DNA of 64,000 bases from Cupriavidus sp. U2 (GTDB lineage Bacteria; Pseudomonadota; Gammaproteobacteria; Burkholderiales; Burkholderiaceae): contig NZ_RCOG02000001.1 in the NCBI RefSeq assembly GCF_009663685.2, positions 273,366 to 337,365 of the forward strand, read 5' to 3'. Shown here one piece after another: positions 9,013 to 20,605 of this stretch; position 1 is the first letter of the stretch, and each line of letters begins with the position of its first letter. Both the position numbers and the translations under genes were made by a program. The notes below the pieces were generated by a model. The model saw only the letters and a list, made by a program, of their open reading frames with translations. It did not search any database and was not told the origin of the DNA.

Positions 9013-9456
9013 TCAGCTGGCGCGGGATTCCTCCGCCAGCCATTCGACGACCGGGATGGTCGCCGGTAGCAGCGGCCCCACGTCCACGGGTACCGCCTGC
9101 CAGGAAAATGCCTGGCCCTCCCTGCCGACCGGCTCGCCGCGCCAGTCGGTGATCTTGCAGAAATACAGCCGCACATAGGCGTGCGGGTAATCATGCTCGA
9201 GCGTGTGCCAGCGTTCGCTGCGCACGATGTCGAGCCCCAGTTCCTCGTGCAGTTCGCGCGCCAGCGCGTCTTCCACCGTTTCGCCCGGTTCCAGCTTGCC
9301 GCCCGGAAATTCCCAGTAGCCCTCGTAGGGCTTGCCCGCCGGGCGCTGTGCCAGCAGGAAGCGGCCATCGGGCTGGATCATCACGCCCACGGCCACCTCC
9401 GTGACCTTGCGCGTCTGGCCGTCGGCCGTCGTCACGGTTTCCACCTGCGCCGTCAT
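9013..9456 (-). CDS. mutT: 8-oxo-dGTP diphosphatase-type Nudix hydrolase
   Basis: A 147-residue Nudix hydrolase that removes oxidised dGTP from the nucleotide pool. The full Nudix box is present (G53, E59, R67-E68, E71-E72, G74 in [20 protein letters not shown] and on). Strands before and after it match short MutT proteins ([20 protein letters not shown]). It lies 6 bases downstream of the ATPase gene on the minus strand and is probably co-transcribed with it and argJ. Confidence 0.93.
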   Translation of the reverse strand: MTAQVETVTTADGQTRKVTEVAVGVMIQPDGRFLLAQRPAGKPYEGYWEFPGGKLEPGETVEDALARELHEELGLDIVRSERWHTLEHDYPHAYVRLYFCKITDWRGEPVGREGQAFSWQAVPVDVGPLLPATIPVVEWLAEESRAS

Positions 9457-9462
9457 GCCCGG

Positions 9463-10353
9463 TTATTCCTTGTCCGCCACGAACGGCTGGCCATGCTTGC
9501 CGCCCCAGTCGCGCGCAAATTGCCAGGCCACCCGGCCCGAACGCGAGCCGCGCTCCAGTGCCCAGATCAGCGCGTCGCCGCGCGCCGCCTCGATATCGGC
9601 CGGCGTGCAGCCGAAGTGCGACAGCCAGTGCCCGACGATCGCCAGGTACTCGTCCTGCTTCGGCGGGTAGAACGACAGCCACAGGCCGAAACGCTCGGAC
9701 AGCGAGATCTTCTCTTCCACCACCTCGCCCGGATGGATCTCGCCATCCGACGTGTGCTGGTACGTCTCGTTGTCCTTCATGTACTCGGGCAGCAGATGGC
9801 GGCGGTTCGACGTGGCATAGATCAGCACGTTGTCCGACTGCGCAGCCACCGAACCGTCGAGCGCCGACTTCAGCGACTTGTAGCCCGACTCGCCGTCTTC
9901 GAACGACAGGTCGTCGCAGAAAATCACGAAGCGTTCCGGCCGCGAAGCCAGCCTTTCGACGATGTCGCCCAGGTCGCCCAGGTCGTCCTTGTCCACTTCC
10001 ACCAGGCGCAGCCCATCCTTCACGAATTCGTTCAGGATGGCCTTGATCAGCGACGACTTGCCCGTGCCGCGTGCGCCGGTCAGCAGCACGTTGTTGGCCG
10101 GCAGTCCCTTCACGAACTGGCGCGAGTTGGCCACGATCGCGTCCTTCTGGCGATCGATGTTCTTCAGGTCGTTCAGGTGGATCGGCGGCAGCTGGCGGAT
10201 AGCCTGCAGATAGCCGATGTTGCCGAACAGGCTCTGCCGCTTGCGCCAGCGGAATGCTACCGCCTCCTTCCAGTCCACCTCGGTCAGTTCGGGCGGCAGC
10301 CATTGTTCAAGGCGGGCGAGGAAGTTGTCGAGGCGGGCAGCAAGGTCGGACAT
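9463..10353 (-). CDS. AAA-type ATP-binding protein, DUF815 family
   Basis: A 296-residue P-loop ATPase with Walker A GARGTGKS at about 93-100 and a Walker B-like FVIFCDDLSFE. An arginine-rich sensor region follows (YATSNRRHLLPE). DUF815 proteins are widespread, and their exact role is not established to my knowledge. I chose the ATG at 10353 (MSDLAARLDNFLARLEQWLP); the frame is open further upstream but that part looks non-coding. The gene lies between argJ and mutT on the same strand. Confidence 0.9.
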   Translation of the reverse strand: MSDLAARLDNFLARLEQWLPPELTEVDWKEAVAFRWRKRQSLFGNIGYLQAIRQLPPIHLNDLKNIDRQKDAIVANSRQFVKGLPANNVLLTGARGTGKSSLIKAILNEFVKDGLRLVEVDKDDLGDLGDIVERLASRPERFVIFCDDLSFEDGESGYKSLKSALDGSVAAQSDNVLIYATSNRRHLLPEYMKDNETYQHTSDGEIHPGEVVEEKISLSERFGLWLSFYPPKQDEYLAIVGHWLSHFGCTPADIEAARGDALIWALERGSRSGRVAWQFARDWGGKHGQPFVADKE

Positions 10354-10436
10354 GGGGCGCTTCTTCTCAGACGAATGACGGAATACGAAAGGCGACGGGC
10401 GACTGGCGTAAGTCGAGAATTTGAAGGTTCTACGAC

Positions 10437-11663
10437 TTACGAACGGTAATCGGCGTTGATCGACACGTAGTCGTGCGACAGGTCGCACGTCCACACCGTG
10501 GCGTCGGCATTGCCACGGCCCAGCGCGATACGCACCGTGATCTCGGCCTGCTTCATCACGCGCTGGCCGTCTTCCTCGCGATAGTCGGGGTTGCGGCCGC
10601 CATCGCGTGCCACCCAAACGTCGTCGAGCCACAGGTTGACGCGGTTCACATCGAGATCGTTCACGCCGGCATAGCCCACGGCGGCCAGGATGCGGCCCAG
10701 GTTGGGGTCCGACGCATAGAAAGCGGTCTTGACCAGCGGCGAATGGGCCACGGCATAGGCGATCTGGCGGCATTCGGCCACATCGTTGCCGCCTTCCACG
10801 CGAATCGTCATCAGCTTCGTGGCGCCTTCGCCATCGCGCACGATCATCTGGGCCAGTTCCTGGGCCAGCGACGTCACCGCGTCGCGCAGCGCGTCATACG
10901 CCGGGCCTTCGGCGGCGGTCACGCTGGCGCCCGACTTGCCCGAGGCAATCAGCACGAACGAGTCATTGGTCGACGTATCGCCATCGATCGTGATGCTGTT
11001 GAACGAGTGATCGGCCGCATGCGACACCAGCTTCTGCAGCACCGGCTGGGCCACGGCGGCGTCCATCGCAATAAAGCCAAGCATCGTCGCCATGTTGGGA
11101 CGAATCATGCCGGCACCCTTGCTGATGCCCGACAGGGTCACGGTCTTGCCGTCGATCTGCACCGTGCGCGACGCGGCCTTGGGCTGCGTGTCGGTGGTCA
11201 TGATCGATTCGGCGGCGGCCAGCCAGTTGTCGGGGCGCGCGTTGGCGATGGCCGTGGGCAGCGCGGCGGTCAGGCGATCCACGGGCAGCTGCTCCAGAAT
11301 TACGCCGGTCGAGAACGGCAGCACCTGGTTGGCGGCGATGCCCAGCTGCTTGGCCAGCGCATCGCAGGTGGCGCGCGCGACGGCCAGGCCCGGTTCGCCG
11401 GTACCGGCGTTGGCATTGCCCGTGTTGACCACCAGCGCGCGGATGCCGGCGCCCGCGGCCAGGTGCTCGCGGCAGACCTGCACCGGTGCGGCGCAGAAGC
11501 GGTTCTGGGTGAAGACGCCCGCCACCGTGCTGCCTTCGGCCACCTTGACCACAAGCACGTCCTTGCGATTGGCCTTGCGGATACCGCCCTCGGCCCAGCC
11601 GAGTTCGACGCCAGCGACGGATTTCAGGTTGTCTGCCTGCGGCAGGGGCAAGTTCACGGGCAT
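10437..11663 (-). CDS. argJ: Bifunctional ornithine acetyltransferase / N-acetylglutamate synthase
   Basis: Transfers the acetyl group from N-acetylornithine to glutamate in the cyclic arginine pathway, and usually also uses acetyl-CoA. It has 408 residues from the ATG at 11663, with a good AAAGGAAA ribosome site. The autocleavage motif is present in [13 protein letters not shown]; cleavage before T193 would give the alpha and beta chains, with T193 as the nucleophile. An upstream in-frame ATG at about 11708 lacks family similarity. It is 138 bases downstream of secA on the same strand. Confidence 0.95.
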   Translation of the reverse strand: MPVNLPLPQADNLKSVAGVELGWAEGGIRKANRKDVLVVKVAEGSTVAGVFTQNRFCAAPVQVCREHLAAGAGIRALVVNTGNANAGTGEPGLAVARATCDALAKQLGIAANQVLPFSTGVILEQLPVDRLTAALPTAIANARPDNWLAAAESIMTTDTQPKAASRTVQIDGKTVTLSGISKGAGMIRPNMATMLGFIAMDAAVAQPVLQKLVSHAADHSFNSITIDGDTSTNDSFVLIASGKSGASVTAAEGPAYDALRDAVTSLAQELAQMIVRDGEGATKLMTIRVEGGNDVAECRQIAYAVAHSPLVKTAFYASDPNLGRILAAVGYAGVNDLDVNRVNLWLDDVWVARDGGRNPDYREEDGQRVMKQAEITVRIALGRGNADATVWTCDLSHDYVSINADYRS

Positions 11664-11801
11664 GTTCGTTTCCTTTGCTGCAAATTGTGTGATGCACCTG
11701 ATGAACATGCCCGCTTGAGCGGTCGGCTCAAGCGGGCATGTCCAGGGATTCGGTCGATGACGCGCCGCTCGGGGCGCATCACCGGCAGTGGCGGGCCAGC
11801 T

Positions 11802-14591
<2,790 letters not shown>

Positions 14592-14833
14592 CGAGTGCTT
14601 TCACCTGCGCGGCAGACCGGTACGAGACCCGCCAAATCCGCGCGAGGAATGGGTAGATTGGCGCAAAACGCCGAGTTTATCATGTGCCGATGTCCTGACC
14701 GGACCTGTCACCAGCACAGTTTCTGTACAGGTGCAACCGCCCGGCCCCATTGACTGGCGGCCCGTACAGCAGGTTGGGACAGACGCGGCGGCTTCAATGT
14801 TCCGGGCATCCGGCCCGATGGCGGCCGGTGGCG

Positions 14834-15778
14834 TCATCGGATGGCGCGCCGGTCGGCCGGCGCAGGGGCAGCCGCCAGGGGGAGCTGCGCCGACGCCGGC
14901 ATCGCGGCGCTCAGGAAGCCGCCCGGGTTGCGTGGCACGCCGTTCACATGGACCTCGAAATGCAGGTGCGCCCCTGTGGAGCGGCCCGTGCTGCCCACGC
15001 GGGCGATCGGCTGGCCCGGCCGGACCAGGTCGCCGGCCTTGACCAGCACTTTCGACGCGTGGGCGTAGCGGGTCTTGAGGCCGTTGCCATGGTCGATATC
15101 GATCATGTTGCCGTACTCGTGATGCCATTCCGAGGCCACCACCACCCCGCCGGCAGCGGCCACGACCGGCGTGCCGGCCGGCGCGACGAAATCCACGCCA
15201 TCGTGCTGCGAGCGGCGGCCGCTAAAGGGATCGATGCGCGCGCCGAAGCTCGATCCATCGTAGCCCGACGCCACCGGCAGCACGCTGGGCTGACGGCGCT
15301 CATGCAACTGGCGATCCATCAGCGCGGTCTCGATCACGTCGAAATAGTCGACGCGATGGTCGGCCTGGCGGCCCAGCCGCGCCAGTTCGTCGCTAAGCTC
15401 GGGCATCGTGAGGTCGCTGGACTGTGCGGGGTGGGCCGGGCCGCCGCGCGCCGGGCGATGGCGGAAATCGAAATCCTGGGGGGAGATGCCGGCCAGGCCG
15501 GACACGCGCTCGCCGAGCGCGTCCAGGCGCACCATCTGGGCCTGCAGTTCGCCCAGCCGGGTGGCCATCACGGCCAGGTTCTCGCGCAAGTACGCATTGT
15601 CCCGCGCCTGTCGGGTGATTTCCGGCGCCGACGCGTTGCGGGCAACCAGCCAGGTCAAACCCGACGAGGCCGCCGCCACCAGCGCGCACAGCGCCAGGCC
15701 GAAGAGCACGACGCGCGCCCGCGTCAACTGGAAGCGAAACACCCGCGGCTCGCGCGGATGCAGCACGATGATCTGCAT
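14834..15778 (-). CDS. M23 (LytM-type) peptidase, membrane-anchored
   Basis: A 314-residue peptidoglycan endopeptidase or EnvC/NlpD-like activator. It has one N-terminal transmembrane helix (about 20-42, VVLFGLALCALVAAASSGLT), a short coiled coil (about 60-90), and a C-terminal LytM domain with HDGVDFVAPAGTPV (HxxxD) and HLHFEVHVNG (HxH) zinc-site motifs, so it looks catalytically competent. I chose the ATG at 15778 (MQIIVLHPREP), which has a GGGGA ribosome site; the upstream extension looks non-native. The M23-secA pairing with divergent dciA is conserved in related genomes. Confidence 0.9.
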   Translation of the reverse strand: MQIIVLHPREPRVFRFQLTRARVVLFGLALCALVAAASSGLTWLVARNASAPEITRQARDNAYLRENLAVMATRLGELQAQMVRLDALGERVSGLAGISPQDFDFRHRPARGGPAHPAQSSDLTMPELSDELARLGRQADHRVDYFDVIETALMDRQLHERRQPSVLPVASGYDGSSFGARIDPFSGRRSQHDGVDFVAPAGTPVVAAAGGVVVASEWHHEYGNMIDIDHGNGLKTRYAHASKVLVKAGDLVRPGQPIARVGSTGRSTGAHLHFEVHVNGVPRNPGGFLSAAMPASAQLPLAAAPAPADRRAIR

Positions 15779-15885
15779 GACCGTTCCCCAATTCCCAAAG
15801 GACGGCGCCATCGAGGCACCGGCGCGCTTGCAGGCATCGCATCCCGGCTCTCGGACGGGCAAGGATTGCGCGCTAGAATGCTTGC

Positions 15886-16389
15886 ATGCGCTTGTTCACC
15901 CACCACGCTCACCAGACCCCGAACGCCAAGCCTCTCAATGATTGGCTGGCCAAGTCCGGCCCGGTTTCCGCGCTGATGCAGACCGCGCGGCAACTGGCGT
16001 CACTGGAAGCGGAAGTCTTTGCGTTGCTGCCACCGGCCCTGCGCAGCGGCATTGCGGTGGGCGGCATCAAGACCGACAACCGGGGCCCGCAGGCGGAGCA
16101 GACGCTGCTGTTGCTGGCCGCCCATGGCGCGGCCGCCGCACGGGTCAGGCAAGTGGTGCCCACATTGCTTTCCCGGTTGCAACAACGAGGCTCGCAGGTT
16201 ACTGCAATCCGGGTACGGGTACAACCCGAGGTGGGACGCGGCGACTGGGACACCGAGCCGGTCGAGCGCAAGCCGCGCACGCAGAATCTGTCGCCAGCCG
16301 GCATGCAGAGCATGGACGCGCTGGCGCGCACCCTCGAGGATTCGCCGCTGAAGGATGCCGTGCAGGCATTGCTGGCGCGTCACCGCTGA
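15886..16389 (+). CDS. dciA: DciA/DUF721 family replicative helicase loader-like protein
   Basis: 167 residues with a DUF721 domain (PLNDWLAKSGPVSALMQTAR at the start). DciA is the ancestral bacterial factor that loads DnaB helicase and is found where dnaC is absent. The C-terminal half is basic and variable. It diverges from the M23-secA genes with a gap of about 107 bases. A TAGAAT hexamer ends only 6 bases before the ATG, so the mRNA could be leaderless. Confidence 0.85.
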   Translation: MRLFTHHAHQTPNAKPLNDWLAKSGPVSALMQTARQLASLEAEVFALLPPALRSGIAVGGIKTDNRGPQAEQTLLLLAAHGAAAARVRQVVPTLLSRLQQRGSQVTAIRVRVQPEVGRGDWDTEPVERKPRTQNLSPAGMQSMDALARTLEDSPLKDAVQALLARHR

Positions 16390-16563
16390 AGACCGAAAGC
16401 CCCAAAACGCTTCAGTCGAGCCCATCACGATAATCCCGCATCGTTGCGCCAATCGGGCAGATGCGACGGTCATCGCAAATCCTGATATTTCCCCGCGATT
16501 TTGATGTACCGGCGCTGGCCCGCGCATCGAACCCGCTGTCGGCAAAACCATGACGCCGGGCAA

Positions 16564-16591
16564 TTTGATCATGCTTTCGGGCTCATAGAAT
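16564..16591 (+). promoter_or_regulatory. Putative promoter for the M20 amidohydrolase
   Basis: TTTGAT at 16564-16569 and TAGAAT at 16586-16591 are 16 bases apart, about 50 bases before the ATG at 16642, which has a strong AAAGGAG ribosome site. Confidence 0.45.
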
Positions 16592-16641
16592 GGCCTCGGG
16601 CGTACATCACGACCCTTTGCATTGTCCAAAGGAGAAACATC

Positions 16642-17814
16642 ATGTACCAGCGCATTCTGAAAGCCATTTCCGAAAGCGAAGACAGATTTATCCGAATTCG
16701 GCGCCAGATCCACCAACACCCGGAAATCGGATTCGAGGAAACCCGGACCAGTGATCTCGTAGCAGAAATGCTAAAAGGCTGGGGCTACGAGGTGCATCGC
16801 GGCTTGGCGCGGACCGGCGTGGTCGGCACGCTGAAGGTGGGCAATGGCAACAGGCGCCTGGGCATCCGCGCCGATATGGACGCCTTGCCGATGACCGAAA
16901 ACAGTCAAAAGGAATGGAGCAGCACCGTTCCTGGCAAATTCCACGGGTGCGGCCATGACGGACATACCGCGATTCTGTTATGTGCGGCGGAATATCTGGC
17001 AAAGAGCCGGAATTTCGACGGCACCCTGCATCTGATTTTCCAGCCCGCCGAGGAATTGCTTTACGGTGGCAAGGTCATGGTGCATGACGGATTGTTCGAG
17101 CAGTTTCCCTGCGATGCGATTTTCGCCATGCATAACATGCCGGGATTCAAGGAATGCGAATTCTATTTCAGGAAGGGCGCATTCATGGCATCGTCCGACA
17201 CCTTGCATATCGAGATTACCGGGGTCGGCGGGCATGGTGCGATTCCGGAGAAAGCGGTCGATGCCACGCTGGTTGCCTGCCATATCGGCACCGCGCTGCA
17301 AACCATTGTCTCGCGTAATGTGTCGCCGTTCGAGGCGGCGGTTATCACCATCGGCAGCATCCAGTCCGGAGAGGCGCCAAACATTATCAACGCCAAGGCC
17401 CTCATGAAACTGAGCGTCCGGTCGTTGAATCCGTCCATCCGCACCCTGCTGCTAAAGCGGATCGGCGAAGTCGCCCAGCTGCAGGCGCAGAGTTTTGGCG
17501 CTACCGCCGAAGTCTTTCATGTGAACGGCAGCCCGGTGCTGGTCAATGACGACCACGCCACCGAGTTCGCCGCCGAGGTCGCGCAGGACGTGTTTGGCAG
17601 GAACAAGGTCCATACCGACGCGCCCCAGCTACCCGGCAGCGAGGATTTTGCGTTCATGCTGGAGGCCAATCCGAATGGCAGCTACATGCTGATCGGCGGC
17701 GGCGACGAGCCGGGCTATTGCATGGTGCATAACCCCGGTTATGACTTCAACGACAAATGCCTGGTGCCTGCCGCCGCATACTGGTGCGCACTGACCGAGC
17801 GATACCTGAAGTAA
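16642..17814 (+). CDS. M20-family amidohydrolase (hippurate hydrolase-like)
   Basis: A 390-residue metal-dependent aminoacylase/carboxypeptidase of the M20D group, which deacylates N-acyl amino acids. Metal ligands are visible in HGCGHDGHT (C103, H105), QPAEE (E137), AMHNMPG and the C-terminal MVHNPGYDFND; the dimerisation insert follows residue 185. It is clearly related to the protein at 56725-57918. Codons are more AT-rich at third positions than in the flanking housekeeping genes, and the gene interrupts the normal dciA-lpxC neighbourhood, suggesting later acquisition. The substrate is not evident. Confidence 0.93.
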   Translation: MYQRILKAISESEDRFIRIRRQIHQHPEIGFEETRTSDLVAEMLKGWGYEVHRGLARTGVVGTLKVGNGNRRLGIRADMDALPMTENSQKEWSSTVPGKFHGCGHDGHTAILLCAAEYLAKSRNFDGTLHLIFQPAEELLYGGKVMVHDGLFEQFPCDAIFAMHNMPGFKECEFYFRKGAFMASSDTLHIEITGVGGHGAIPEKAVDATLVACHIGTALQTIVSRNVSPFEAAVITIGSIQSGEAPNIINAKALMKLSVRSLNPSIRTLLLKRIGEVAQLQAQSFGATAEVFHVNGSPVLVNDDHATEFAAEVAQDVFGRNKVHTDAPQLPGSEDFAFMLEANPNGSYMLIGGGDEPGYCMVHNPGYDFNDKCLVPAAAYWCALTERYLK

Positions 17815-17845
17815 GCCCAATTAAGGCTGGATTCGAGGCTATCCC

Positions 17846-18550
17846 ATGAAAACACAGGATCTGGCGCTGGTCGCGCTGCTCTGCCTGATACTTCTGCCGT
17901 TCGCCGTGTTCCCGGAATGGCTCGATGCCTACAAGCGCTTCAACGGGCAGCACGGCATGGTCATGGCATTTATCAAGTTTGGCGTGCTGGCGACGTTGGG
18001 CGAGGTCATCGGGCAGCGCATTCGCACCGGGCATTATCTGAGGAAGGGGTTCGGCATCCTGCCGAGAATGGTCGTCTGGGGGATTCTCGGCCTGTTCATC
18101 AGCATGGCGTTCAAGGTCTTTGCCGTCGGATCGCCCTATTTTGCGGAATACCTGGGCATCGACGGCATCGTCGCGGCCATGGCGGGCGGTTTCACGATGC
18201 TCAAACTGGCGGGCGCCCTGATCATCAGCACCTTGCTGAACCTGACCTTCTCGCCGGTCATGATGACCGCCCACAAGGTCACGGACATGCATATCGTCCG
18301 CTATCAGGGATCGTTGCGGTCGCTGTACCGGCCGATTGCCGTCGCGGAACACCTGAAGGCGCTCGACTGGCAGACGCAGTGGGGCTTCGTGTTCAAGAAG
18401 ACCATTCCGTTTTTCTGGATTCCCGCCCATGGGCTGACCTTTCTGCTGCCCCCCGATTCCCAGATCCTGTTTGCGGCATTGCTCGGTGTCGCCCTGGGTA
18501 TCGTGCTGGCCCTAGCAGGCCCCAAACCTGCGAAACCGTTGCCGGCCTGA
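17846..18550 (+). CDS. Mpv17/PMP22-like integral membrane protein
   Basis: 234 residues with about four to five hydrophobic segments: 6-24, 42-58, 72-93, 115-140 and 190-224. The C-terminal tract with TIPFFWIPAHGLTFLLPP resembles the Mpv17/PMP22 signature of a W/P-rich motif before the last helices, including bacterial members of that family. Function is unknown in bacteria. It follows the amidohydrolase by 31 bases, is likely co-transcribed, and ends at a strong terminator. Confidence 0.7.
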   Translation: MKTQDLALVALLCLILLPFAVFPEWLDAYKRFNGQHGMVMAFIKFGVLATLGEVIGQRIRTGHYLRKGFGILPRMVVWGILGLFISMAFKVFAVGSPYFAEYLGIDGIVAAMAGGFTMLKLAGALIISTLLNLTFSPVMMTAHKVTDMHIVRYQGSLRSLYRPIAVAEHLKALDWQTQWGFVFKKTIPFFWIPAHGLTFLLPPDSQILFAALLGVALGIVLALAGPKPAKPLPA

Positions 18551-18564
18551 TCGGCGATCCCAAC

Positions 18565-18597
18565 AAAAAACCCCCGCTCTCACGAACGGGGGTTTTT
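18565..18597. terminator. Bidirectional terminator between Mpv17-like gene and lpxC
   Basis: A perfect AAAAAACCCCCG / CGGGGGTTTTT stem with A and T runs on the two sides serves the two convergent genes. Confidence 0.93.
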
Positions 18598-18623
18598 CAA
18601 TCTGGTGGAACGGCTATGGACGA

Positions 18624-19541
18624 TCAGGCAAAGGCCGGTTGCGCCTGCGGCAGGAAGGCCGTCGGCGCTTCCTCGACCTTGTCGAAGGTCACGATCTCGT
18701 ACGCTTCCTGATCCGCCAGCAGTGCGCGCAGCAGCTGGTTGTTCAGGCCGTGGCCCGACTTGTGGGCAACGTACGAGCCAATCAGCGGATGGCCCACCAC
18801 GTACAGATCGCCAATGGCGTCGAGGATCTTGTGACGCACGAACTCGTCGCCGTAGCGCAGTTCCTCGTTGTTCAGCATGCGGTGCTCGTCGAGCACGATC
18901 GCGTTGTCCAGGCTGCCGCCACGGGCCAGGCCCATCTCGCGCAACGCTTCCACCTCGTGGGCAAAGCCGAACGTGCGGGCACGCGCGATCTCGCGGACAT
19001 AGCTCGTATCGGCAAAGTCGATCGAGAACGTCTGGCCGGTCTTGTCCACCGCCGGATGGCGGAAGTCGATCGTGAACGCGAGCTTGAAACCGAAGAACGG
19101 CTCCAGGCGGGCCAGCTTGTCGCCCTCGCGCACTTCCACCGCCTTCTTGACGCGGATGAAACGCTTGGCGGCCGGCTGCTCCTCGATGCCCGCGGACTGC
19201 AGCAGGAATACGAACGAAGCCGCGCTGCCGTCCATGATCGGGATTTCCTCGGCGTCGACGTCGACGTAGAGGTTGTCGATGCCCAGGCCGGCGCATGCCG
19301 ACATCAGGTGCTCGACCGTCGAAACGCGGGCGCCGTCCTTCTGCAGGACCGACGCCAGACGGGTGTCGCCGATGGCGCTGGCGGCCACCGGAATTTCTAC
19401 CGCTTCGGGCAGATCGACGCGCGTGAAGACGATGCCGGTATCGGCAGGGGCCGGCCTCAGCGACAGCGTCACCTTGCGACCCGAGTGCAAACCGATGCCG
19501 ACCGTCTTCACCACGGATTTGATAGTGCGCTGTTTGAGCAT
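18624..19541 (-). CDS. lpxC: UDP-3-O-acyl-N-acetylglucosamine deacetylase
   Basis: The committed step of lipid A synthesis. It is a 305-residue zinc amidase with ligands H78 (TVEHLMSA), H237 and D241 ([10 protein letters not shown]) and the catalytic H264 (KSGHGLNN). It lies downstream of ftsZ and a peroxiredoxin gene, in the position it usually has after the dcw cluster. It has its own likely promoter. Confidence 0.96.
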   Translation of the reverse strand: MLKQRTIKSVVKTVGIGLHSGRKVTLSLRPAPADTGIVFTRVDLPEAVEIPVAASAIGDTRLASVLQKDGARVSTVEHLMSACAGLGIDNLYVDVDAEEIPIMDGSAASFVFLLQSAGIEEQPAAKRFIRVKKAVEVREGDKLARLEPFFGFKLAFTIDFRHPAVDKTGQTFSIDFADTSYVREIARARTFGFAHEVEALREMGLARGGSLDNAIVLDEHRMLNNEELRYGDEFVRHKILDAIGDLYVVGHPLIGSYVAHKSGHGLNNQLLRALLADQEAYEIVTFDKVEEAPTAFLPQAQPAFA

Positions 19542-19555
19542 GACGGCCTCAACTA

Positions 19556-19585
19556 TTATTAAAAGCTATTGGGCGTAATTTCCAA
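19556..19585 (-). promoter_or_regulatory. Putative lpxC promoter
   Basis: On the minus strand, TTGGAA (19580-19585) and TAATAA (19556-19561) are 18 bases apart in an AT-rich stretch just before the lpxC start. Confidence 0.5.
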
Positions 19586-19695
19586 TAACGCGATACTACC
19601 ATTACTGGATGTATTGCGCTGCACCACTTTGTGTCCGGGTGTTATGCAATGTTAATCAAGCGCCCAAAAAATCACTTCTACTGACACGCTTCGTG

Positions 19696-20202
19696 TCAGG
19701 CGCGCAACGCTTCCAGAACGGCTTCGGCGCTGCTGACCTTGAATTCGCCCGGTTCTTCCACGGCCAGATGCGTCACCACGCCATCGTCGATGACCATGGC
19801 ATAACGCTTGGCGCGCACGCCCAGGCCGCGCTGGCTCAGGTCCTGGTCCAGGCCGAGCGCCTTTGCCCACTGTGCGGCACCGTCGGCCATCATGCGGACC
19901 TTTCCGTCGGTCTTCTGCTCGCGGCCCCAGGCGCCCATCACGAAGGCGTCGTTGACCGAATGGCACCAGACCTCGTCCACGCCGGCCGCGCGCAGCTGGT
20001 CGTTGAGCTTGACGAACCCTGGCACATGCTTGGCCGAGCAGGTGGGTGTGAATGCGCCGGGCAGGCCAAACACCACGATCTTCTTGCCCTTGACCAGTTC
20101 GGCCACCGGAAAGGCGTTGGGGCCCAGCGCGCAGCCGCCGGTCTCGGTTTCAAAGAATTCGTACAACGTGGCGTCGGGGACGCGCTGGCCAACGGCGATC
20201 AT
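19696..20202 (-). CDS. Peroxiredoxin, Prx5/AhpE-like (thiol peroxidase)
   Basis: A 168-residue thiol peroxidase reducing H2O2 or organic peroxides. The peroxidatic cysteine is C55 in PGAFTPTCS. No obvious resolving-cysteine tail or glutaredoxin fusion is present; another cysteine occurs at about C24 and one in WCHS. I chose the ATG at 20202; a TTG three codons upstream is too close to the GGAGG ribosome site. It sits between ftsZ and lpxC with its own promoter. Confidence 0.92.
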   Translation of the reverse strand: MIAVGQRVPDATLYEFFETETGGCALGPNAFPVAELVKGKKIVVFGLPGAFTPTCSAKHVPGFVKLNDQLRAAGVDEVWCHSVNDAFVMGAWGREQKTDGKVRMMADGAAQWAKALGLDQDLSQRGLGVRAKRYAMVIDDGVVTHLAVEEPGEFKVSSAEAVLEALRA

Positions 20203-20255
20203 TTTGGACAATCCTCCAGCGTGGTGTCTGGCGTGTATCGGAAAAACCTGCCTGC

Positions 20256-20284
20256 ATCATAGGGGCGGATGCCGTCGCCACCAA
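20256..20284 (-). promoter_or_regulatory. Promoter of the peroxiredoxin gene
   Basis: On the minus strand TTGGTG (20279-20284) and TATGAT (20256-20261) are exactly 17 bases apart, about 55 bases before the ATG. Confidence 0.65.
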
Positions 20285-20331
20285 GCGGCGCGGCATGCGG
20301 GTGCAGCAGGAATTACCTGGGATTCGAAACG

Positions 20332-20364
20332 CCGCGCGGCGCGTTGGGTAAACGCGCCGCGCGG
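20332..20364. repeat. Perfect 14-bp GC inverted repeat downstream of ftsZ
   Basis: Arm CCGCGCGGCGCGTT, 5-base loop, arm AACGCGCCGCGCGG. No T-run follows on either strand, so it is not a classical terminator; it could stop RNase or transcription readthrough from ftsZ. Confidence 0.75.
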
Positions 20365-20605
20365 ACGGAGACATCCCGCCGCCGGGGGCGGGAAACCAGT
20401 CCGGGGAGGCGGCCGATGGCCTGCCTGCCCGGCAACGGGATGCGACGGACAACATGTGGCGTGGCGCGGCGCAGCCGCACGCACTGACGGGTGACGTCAG
20501 TCCAGGCAAACGCCGGGCGGATAGGGAGCGCCCAGGCGATGCGTGACGGACCGCTGACAGCCTGCCAGGCGCGCGGCGGATGCCGCTGCCCTGCCGGTTC
20601 CCAAC

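Larger units (their letters stand above)
20203..20605. other. Intergenic region between ftsZ and the peroxiredoxin gene
   Basis: About 400 bases without a supportable gene. It holds the peroxiredoxin promoter (20256-20284) and a perfect GC-only hairpin (20332-20364). The rest is GC-rich sequence with many short palindromic GCGC blocks. Confidence 0.6.

Noticed and set aside
9463..10773. A longer version of the DUF815 ATPase starting near 10773
   Set aside because: The extra N-terminal part overlaps argJ in another frame and has no family similarity; the start at 10353 fits.
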